Source: CAYLWW01 sp964387585 (lineage in GTDB: Bacteria; Pseudomonadota; Alphaproteobacteria; Rickettsiales; Midichloriaceae). Taken from it: 29,161 nt of DNA. Numbering within the stretch: position 1 is the first letter of the stretch; each line of letters starts with the position of its first letter. Where the stretch lies: assembly GCA_964387585.1 (NCBI GenBank), contig CAYLWW010000005.1, forward strand, positions 1-29,161, read 5' to 3'. This document shows positions 25,008-29,161 of this stretch, in pieces. Position numbers and translations under genes: made by a program. The notes below the pieces were generated by a model that was not told the origin of the DNA, ran no database searches, and saw only the letters and a list, made by a program, of their open reading frames with translations.

Positions 25008-25021
25008 CTTATTTAAATAAG
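25008..25021. repeat. 14-bp palindrome after the vir locus
   Basis: CTTATTTAAATAAG is a perfect palindrome 39 bases after the stop of the third virB6. It has no adjacent T run and no loop, so it is not a normal terminator. The rest of 24970-25090 shows nothing else. Confidence 0.3.
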
Positions 25022-25090
25022 TTAGGTTACTAAATTAGTTAATTTAAGTTATTAGGATTAATTTAGTGCTAATAATTTAGATTTTATTTT

Positions 25091-25167
25091 GCATTTGTAG
25101 CTCAATTGGATAGAGCGTTGCTTTCCGGAGGCAAAGGTTACGGGTTCAAGTCCTGTCAAATGCGCCA
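25091..25167 (+). tRNA. tRNA-Arg (anticodon CCG)
   Basis: A complete 77-nt cloverleaf: acceptor GCATTTG/CAAATGC, D stem GCTC/GAGC, anticodon stem TTGCT/GGCAA with loop TTCCGGA, T stem ACGGG/CCTGT with loop TTCAAGT, discriminator G and an encoded CCA end. The anticodon CCG reads the arginine codon CGG, a rare codon in such an A+T-rich genome. It lies between the vir locus and ribA on the same strand, with the ribA ATG only 28 bases after the CCA. A 14-bp palindrome ATAAAATATTTTAT (25177-25190) fills much of that gap. Confidence 0.96.
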
Positions 25168-25195
25168 TAAAATACAATAAAATATTTTATCTTTA

Positions 25196-26449
25196 ATGTT
25201 TAAAAACTACAATTGGGAATTAATAAAAGTAGAAAGGGCGGTTGCTGATTTAATAAAAGGAGTACCATTAATAATTAACGATTATTTAGTTTTTTCTGCA
25301 GAAGCTATAAAATTGAAAGTATATCAACTACCTTCTGAATCCAGTATTTTAAAAGATTTCTTTATTCCTTGGCAATTATTAATCACTAAGCAACGCATTG
25401 AATTCTTACTGAAAAATTTTTCTCAAGTAGAAGGTACTGAGCATGAACTAGCTGAGCAAACGCTAAATCAATTATTAACTCAAGATTGTTTTATTATTGA
25501 TTGCAAAGAATTTGATATTGATGAAATTGAATTTTTGATTGGTTTAAAGCAGGGCAATGAAACTTGGAATCAAGATATATTTTTTAAGCTATTAAAAAGT
25601 TTAAATGATGCTTTAAATTGTATTAACAAAGAAAGCTACGATTCTTTAGTTGATATGTTATTACTTACTAAGATAGGCGAAAGTATTCCAGCTCTTATGT
25701 TATATAGAAATAAAGCTGATGAGTTAGAGCAGTTATTAAATTCATTTCCTGATATGATTAAGATATCTACTCAGGATATTAAGCAATATAATTCTACTCT
25801 TGCTATACCTAATTATATATGTAATGGTCCTTTATTACTCAACTCTAATTTTGATCAATATGAGCAATTCTTAAAGAAAAAAAATATAGAAGCAGAAATA
25901 AGAGTTTTTAGATGTGGTTTTAAAGAACATTATGCTATACTATTTAAAAAATTGGATAGTGGTAGCATTGATGAAAGTTCACCTTTAGTTCGGATCCATT
26001 CATCTTGCTTTACTGGTGATTTATTGCGTAGTATTAGATGCGATTGTCATGAGCAATTACATACTGCTATTGAGATTATAGCAAAAAATCCTGGTGGTGG
26101 GGTTTTATTATACTTAAATCAAGAAGGAAGAGGAATAGGTTTAAGTAATAAGCTGCGCGCTTATTACTTGCAGGTGAATTACAAGCTAGATACTGTAGAA
26201 GCTAATACAGCACTTGGTTTTAGTGATGATGATAGATCATTTATAAGTGCCGCTAACATTTTAAAGCAATTAGGATTAAATAAAATTAATTTATTGACAA
26301 ATAATCCAAATAAATTAAATACACTAAAACATCAAGGTATTGAAGTAAATGAATGTATTCCTCATTATTCAGTTAATTTAAATGATGATCTAGAAATGTA
26401 TTATAAAACTAAAATAGATAAGTTAGGTCATAGTATAAAAAACTATTAA
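25196..26449 (+). CDS. ribA: GTP cyclohydrolase II RibA
   Basis: A 417-residue protein whose C-terminal half is GTP cyclohydrolase II, the first enzyme of riboflavin synthesis, which opens the GTP imidazole ring. The zinc ligands are Cys271, Cys282 and Cys284 (C-x10-C-x-C). The catalytic segment EGRGIGL (310-316) and TNNPNK (368-373) are intact. The N-terminal 200 residues are not a working dihydroxybutanone-phosphate synthase: only a short stretch at about 12-32 (VERAVADLIKGVPLIINDYLV, split view) recalls that fold, as in other alphaproteobacterial RibA proteins. It follows tRNA-Arg by 28 bases and may share its transcript. In Anaplasmataceae ribA is linked to the other vir cluster (virB8-virD4), so its proximity to virB6 here is notable. 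Confidence 0.94.
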   Translation: MFKNYNWELIKVERAVADLIKGVPLIINDYLVFSAEAIKLKVYQLPSESSILKDFFIPWQLLITKQRIEFLLKNFSQVEGTEHELAEQTLNQLLTQDCFIIDCKEFDIDEIEFLIGLKQGNETWNQDIFFKLLKSLNDALNCINKESYDSLVDMLLLTKIGESIPALMLYRNKADELEQLLNSFPDMIKISTQDIKQYNSTLAIPNYICNGPLLLNSNFDQYEQFLKKKNIEAEIRVFRCGFKEHYAILFKKLDSGSIDESSPLVRIHSSCFTGDLLRSIRCDCHEQLHTAIEIIAKNPGGGVLLYLNQEGRGIGLSNKLRAYYLQVNYKLDTVEANTALGFSDDDRSFISAANILKQLGLNKINLLTNNPNKLNTLKHQGIEVNECIPHYSVNLNDDLEMYYKTKIDKLGHSIKNY

Positions 26450-26538
26450 GATTGATGGGTTGTTTTTATAAAATGTATTAGAAATTACTTTTTTAAAAGA
26501 TTAAATAAATATTAATTAGGATTTCATTATAAGAAAAA

Positions 26539-27318
26539 ATGTTTTTATCGTTATTACCAATATCACTTCTTACAGCTTTACCAATAGCTAAAGTAGATCA
26601 GGTGGTGCAGTTAGATGCATCGGCTGCTAAGTTGTCTTTTTCGTTTTTAGATCTATTTTTACAAGCTGATATCGTAGTTAAATTAGTGATGATATCATTA
26701 CTTCTCGCTTCAATATGGAGTTGGGCTGTAATTTTTGAAAAAATTATAATGCTTAAGGTATTAAAATATAAAATATCTAATTTTGAAAAAATGTTTTGGT
26801 CAGGGCAAACATTAGATGCTTTACTAAAACAGGTCAGCAAAAATAGAGATGACAATCCTTTAGCTAATATTTTAGTTGCTACTATGGAAGAATGGGCGCC
26901 AAGAATTGGAGGAACTTTTAATCTTAAGCCGGATACGCATAAGAATGCTAACCTGAAAGATCGTTTACACCAGGCTATGCAGTTAGCAGCAAATAGGTCT
27001 TTAGATGCTATAGAGGGTAATATTAATTCTCTTGCTACCATAGGTAGTAGTGCTCCTTTTATAGGTTTATTTGGGACGGTATGGGGAATAATGACTAGTT
27101 TTCAATCGATTGCTATTTCTAAAAATACTACTTTAGCTGTTGTTGCACCAGGTATTGCTGAAGCTTTATTAGCAACAGCTTTTGGTTTAATAGCTGCTAT
27201 TCCTGCAGTAATATTTTATAATAAAATTTCTTCAGATATAAGTATTATAGCAAATCGTATTGAAGATTTTAAAATCGAATTATCTAATATGATTTTACGT
27301 GAATTAGAAACTAGTTAA
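26539..27318 (+). CDS. tolQ: Tol-Pal system protein TolQ
   Basis: A 259-residue inner-membrane protein of the MotA/TolQ/ExbB proton-channel family. With TolR it forms the motor that uses the proton gradient to drive TolA, supporting outer-membrane constriction at division. A first transmembrane helix lies at about 46-66, and two more at about 160-190 and 200-225. The conserved GLFGTVWGIMTSF (176-188) includes Thr180, in the expected channel position. The N-terminus carries about 40 extra residues, including a hydrophobic stretch at 2-17 that could be a signal-like segment or an upstream start artefact. It is followed by tolR (42 bases). ybgC, a common first gene of the tol operon, is not present upstream. 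Confidence 0.95.
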   Translation: MFLSLLPISLLTALPIAKVDQVVQLDASAAKLSFSFLDLFLQADIVVKLVMISLLLASIWSWAVIFEKIIMLKVLKYKISNFEKMFWSGQTLDALLKQVSKNRDDNPLANILVATMEEWAPRIGGTFNLKPDTHKNANLKDRLHQAMQLAANRSLDAIEGNINSLATIGSSAPFIGLFGTVWGIMTSFQSIAISKNTTLAVVAPGIAEALLATAFGLIAAIPAVIFYNKISSDISIIANRIEDFKIELSNMILRELETS

Positions 27319-27360
27319 TAGGCTTTATTGTTTTAAATTACTATAATTTAAAAAAAAATA

Positions 27361-27819
27361 ATGGGATCGAAATTAAAAAAAATACAATTAGGTAGTAGAG
27401 GAGTGACCGGCCGTAGTCGACCTATTTTAAATAGTGAGATTAATGTAACACCTTTTGTAGATGTTATGTTGGTATTACTTGTTATATTTATGGTCACATC
27501 TCCTATGCTGATTTCTGGAGTTGAAGTTGATTTGCCTAAAACTAAGAGCGGTCCCCTTGCTGGTAATGATGAACCATTAGTTATTAGTATTGATAAATCT
27601 GGCTTTTTTTACATTGAGCAAAAAAAAATGGATATTGATCAGTTAAAAAGTAATTTAGCAGCAGTTTTAACTGCTAAAGCTGATACTAGAGTGTTTGTAC
27701 GAGGAGATCAAAGTATAAATTATGGTAAAGTGCTAGAATTATTTTCTTTGGTTAAGGAAATAGGTTTTAATAATGTTGCGTTAGTGACTGAAAGTATTCA
27801 GCCAAAAACTGATAAATAA
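27361..27819 (+). CDS. tolR: Tol-Pal system protein TolR
   Basis: A 152-residue TolR/ExbD-family protein with one transmembrane helix (about 33-53) and a periplasmic domain. The segment SEINVTPFVDVMLVLLVIFM is diagnostic, and Asp34 is the expected proton-carrying aspartate (Asp23 in E. coli TolR). The periplasmic part ends with VRGDQSINYGKVLELFSLVK, normal for the family. It lies between tolQ and tolA on the same strand and forms the stator-like partner of TolQ. The 151-base gap to tolA holds two direct copies of TTTTTCCCTT-like sequence near 27905-27928, without known meaning. Confidence 0.96.
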   Translation: MGSKLKKIQLGSRGVTGRSRPILNSEINVTPFVDVMLVLLVIFMVTSPMLISGVEVDLPKTKSGPLAGNDEPLVISIDKSGFFYIEQKKMDIDQLKSNLAAVLTAKADTRVFVRGDQSINYGKVLELFSLVKEIGFNNVALVTESIQPKTDK

Positions 27820-27970
27820 GCAGAATTATTATTTTTTATAATTTAGCCTACTTAGGATTAGGATTAAGATTAATTTTATTCTGAATAATACTTATAAGTA
27901 ATTATTTTTTCCCTTATTTTTCCCTTTTTTATTATAAAATTTTTATTGTTTTTACAAACAAATTATAACG

Positions 27971-29053
27971 ATGCGTTTAGGATTCATTTATTCAATTGTT
28001 TTGCATGTCGCCATATTGTCCTTTTTATTCTTAGGGCTTCCTAATTTTGCTCGTAAATTGCCTGTAGAAGAAAGTAGTATAGTTTTAGATATAGTCCCAT
28101 TATCTGCTGTGACTAATTTAAAATTAAATAATAATTCTAAACCTTTAAATGAAGTCAAAAGTAAAGTCGTTAAAGAACAAAGTGATAATGAAGGAAAAAA
28201 GTTGGATACTAAGAAAAATGATGAAGTCAAACCCAAGGTAAAGAATACCGCTCAACCTAATAAAAAAGATAATAAAGAGCCTAATAAGAATTCAGAGGTT
28301 GCTAAAGATCAACCTAAAGATAAAAAAGAAAATACTAAAACTAGTAATGATGATAAAAAATCTCAATCAGATAACAAGAGTGTTGTCTTAAAAAATGAAG
28401 AGCTTAAAGAGCCAAAAGATACTGTACCAGTTAGTGACGATTTAAAAAATAAAAATTTAAAAAAAGAAGAGAAAAAAGAAAATAAACCTCAAGAAAAAGC
28501 CACTAAAAATCAAGCTAATACTAAGATAAAGAAAGAACAAAAAGAAGATTTATGGGATAAAAGTATAGAAGAGATTATAAATAATAAGAGTATTTTAAAA
28601 TCGCTAGAGCAAAATAATAAAGCTGATAAGAAGCAACAAAAGAAAAATGATAGCGAGGCAACTTTGGAGGAGAAAATTGATGATATAGAAGAAATAATTA
28701 GAGGTGAGTCTAATAAGGAGTACAATGAAAATTTACCTCTTAGTTTAAGTGAAATGGAAGCTATAAGATCTCAATTAGAGCAAGCTTGGAATACCTCATC
28801 TTTCGGTGGTGGTAATAATAATAAAAATATGAATGTTAAGGTATTGATCACCTTAGATAGAGAAGGTAATGTTTTAAGTGCAAAGCCAGAGCTTTCTTCC
28901 TTGCAATTAGGTAATCCAGTATATAATGCTTTTGTTGATAGTGCTGTAAGAGCTGTTTATATTGCTTCTCCTTTAAAGCATTTGCCGATAGATAAATATG
29001 ATACTTGGAAAGAGTTTGAGTTTAATTTTGATGCTAGCCAGATGATTGATTAG
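27971..29053 (+). CDS. tolA: Tol-Pal system protein TolA
   Basis: A 360-residue TolA-like protein. One N-terminal transmembrane helix (about 4-24) carries a Ser-x3-His arrangement (Ser9, His13) like that through which E. coli TolA contacts TolQ-TolR. A long Lys/Glu/Asn/Asp-rich extended region (about 45-230) follows, and the C-terminal globular domain (about 245-360) is of the TolA/TonB type, with NVKVLITLDREGNVLSAKPE near 290-309. TolA spans the periplasm to reach Pal and TolB at the outer membrane. Sequence similarity is low in the linker, as usual. The call rests on architecture and on its place after tolQ-tolR. tolB does not follow within the remaining 108 bases. Confidence 0.92.
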   Translation: MRLGFIYSIVLHVAILSFLFLGLPNFARKLPVEESSIVLDIVPLSAVTNLKLNNNSKPLNEVKSKVVKEQSDNEGKKLDTKKNDEVKPKVKNTAQPNKKDNKEPNKNSEVAKDQPKDKKENTKTSNDDKKSQSDNKSVVLKNEELKEPKDTVPVSDDLKNKNLKKEEKKENKPQEKATKNQANTKIKKEQKEDLWDKSIEEIINNKSILKSLEQNNKADKKQQKKNDSEATLEEKIDDIEEIIRGESNKEYNENLPLSLSEMEAIRSQLEQAWNTSSFGGGNNNKNMNVKVLITLDREGNVLSAKPELSSLQLGNPVYNAFVDSAVRAVYIASPLKHLPIDKYDTWKEFEFNFDASQMID

Positions 29054-29064
29054 AGTTTTTATAG

Positions 29065-29161
29065 TTAAATAGAATTTAGTTTGGTGTTAAAAATGGCATC
29101 TGCAGCGTTATAGTCATTCCAATTGATAATTATAGAATTCAAAGGCTTGATCGATAGCATA
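29065..29161 (-). CDS. Possible C-terminal end of a convergent gene, cut by the window edge
   Basis: On the minus strand a frame is open from the right edge for 31 codons to a TAA at 29065-29067. The residues include NSIIINWNDYNAADAIF. The composition (Trp, Asp, Tyr, several Ala) and the local G+C look more like coding sequence than the A+T-rich spacers elsewhere. I do not recognise the family. A frame of this length could be chance. If real, it converges on tolA with 11 bases between stops. Confidence 0.33.
   Translation of the reverse strand, partial: MLSIKPLNSIIINWNDYNAADAIFNTKLNSI

Noticed and set aside
25091..25167. tRNA-Arg as an integration site for a mobile element carrying the vir locus
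   Set aside because: No integrase, no repeat of the tRNA 3' end and no composition shift were found; the vir locus looks native to the order.
25196..26449. A bifunctional RibBA assignment
   Set aside because: The N-terminal half lacks the acidic active-site motif of dihydroxybutanone-phosphate synthase; only the cyclohydrolase II motifs are intact.
26598..27041. A 147-residue minus-strand frame within tolQ
   Set aside because: Antisense to a clear tolQ; no recognisable domain.

Overview
The window is AT-rich (roughly 70% A+T by eye) and carries the gene set of an obligate intracellular alphaproteobacterium of the order Rickettsiales. The main evidence is a type IV secretion (rvh-type) locus, virB3-virB4 followed by three very large, divergent VirB6 paralogs in tandem. 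That arrangement is typical of Rickettsiales. A ribA gene, a peptidoglycan gene pair (murI-murJ) and tolQ-tolR-tolA argue for a lineage that keeps riboflavin and cell-wall functions. I cannot name the genus from the sequence alone.

Layout. 1-252: no gene, a perfect 12-bp stem-loop. 253-516 (-): acyl carrier protein. 845-2494 (+): unrecognised 549-aa membrane protein with a His-rich tail. 2560-3252 (-): AlkD-like DNA glycosylase. 3420-3495 (-): tRNA with CAU anticodon. 3738-6152 (+): murI and murJ, a two-gene unit for peptidoglycan precursor synthesis and export. 6153-6397: intergenic segment richer in G+C than its surroundings, possibly a dispersed repeat. 6398-11732 (-): infB, nusA and an HU-family gene, each apparently with its own promoter; rimP and ylxR, common neighbours of nusA, are not seen. 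12191-24969 (+): virB3, virB4 and three virB6 genes. 25091-25167 (+): tRNA-Arg(CCG). 25196-26449 (+): ribA. 26539-29053 (+): tolQ, tolR and tolA. The last 97 bases may hold the 3' end of a convergent gene.

How the genes fit together. VirB3, the VirB4 ATPase and the VirB6 proteins form the inner-membrane base of a type IV secretion channel; the other parts (virB8-B11, virD4) are not in this window. The VirB6 proteins share a polytopic core but carry large added regions: Cys-rich N-terminal regions in the first two, and a lipoprotein-type N-terminus plus a roughly 650-residue coiled-coil-like tail in the third. MurI, MurJ and TolQRA are consistent with a retained peptidoglycan and division machinery. 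The features most worth a second look are four alternately complementary segments after virB4, a threefold 60-bp repeat in the third virB6, and the unknown 549-aa protein.
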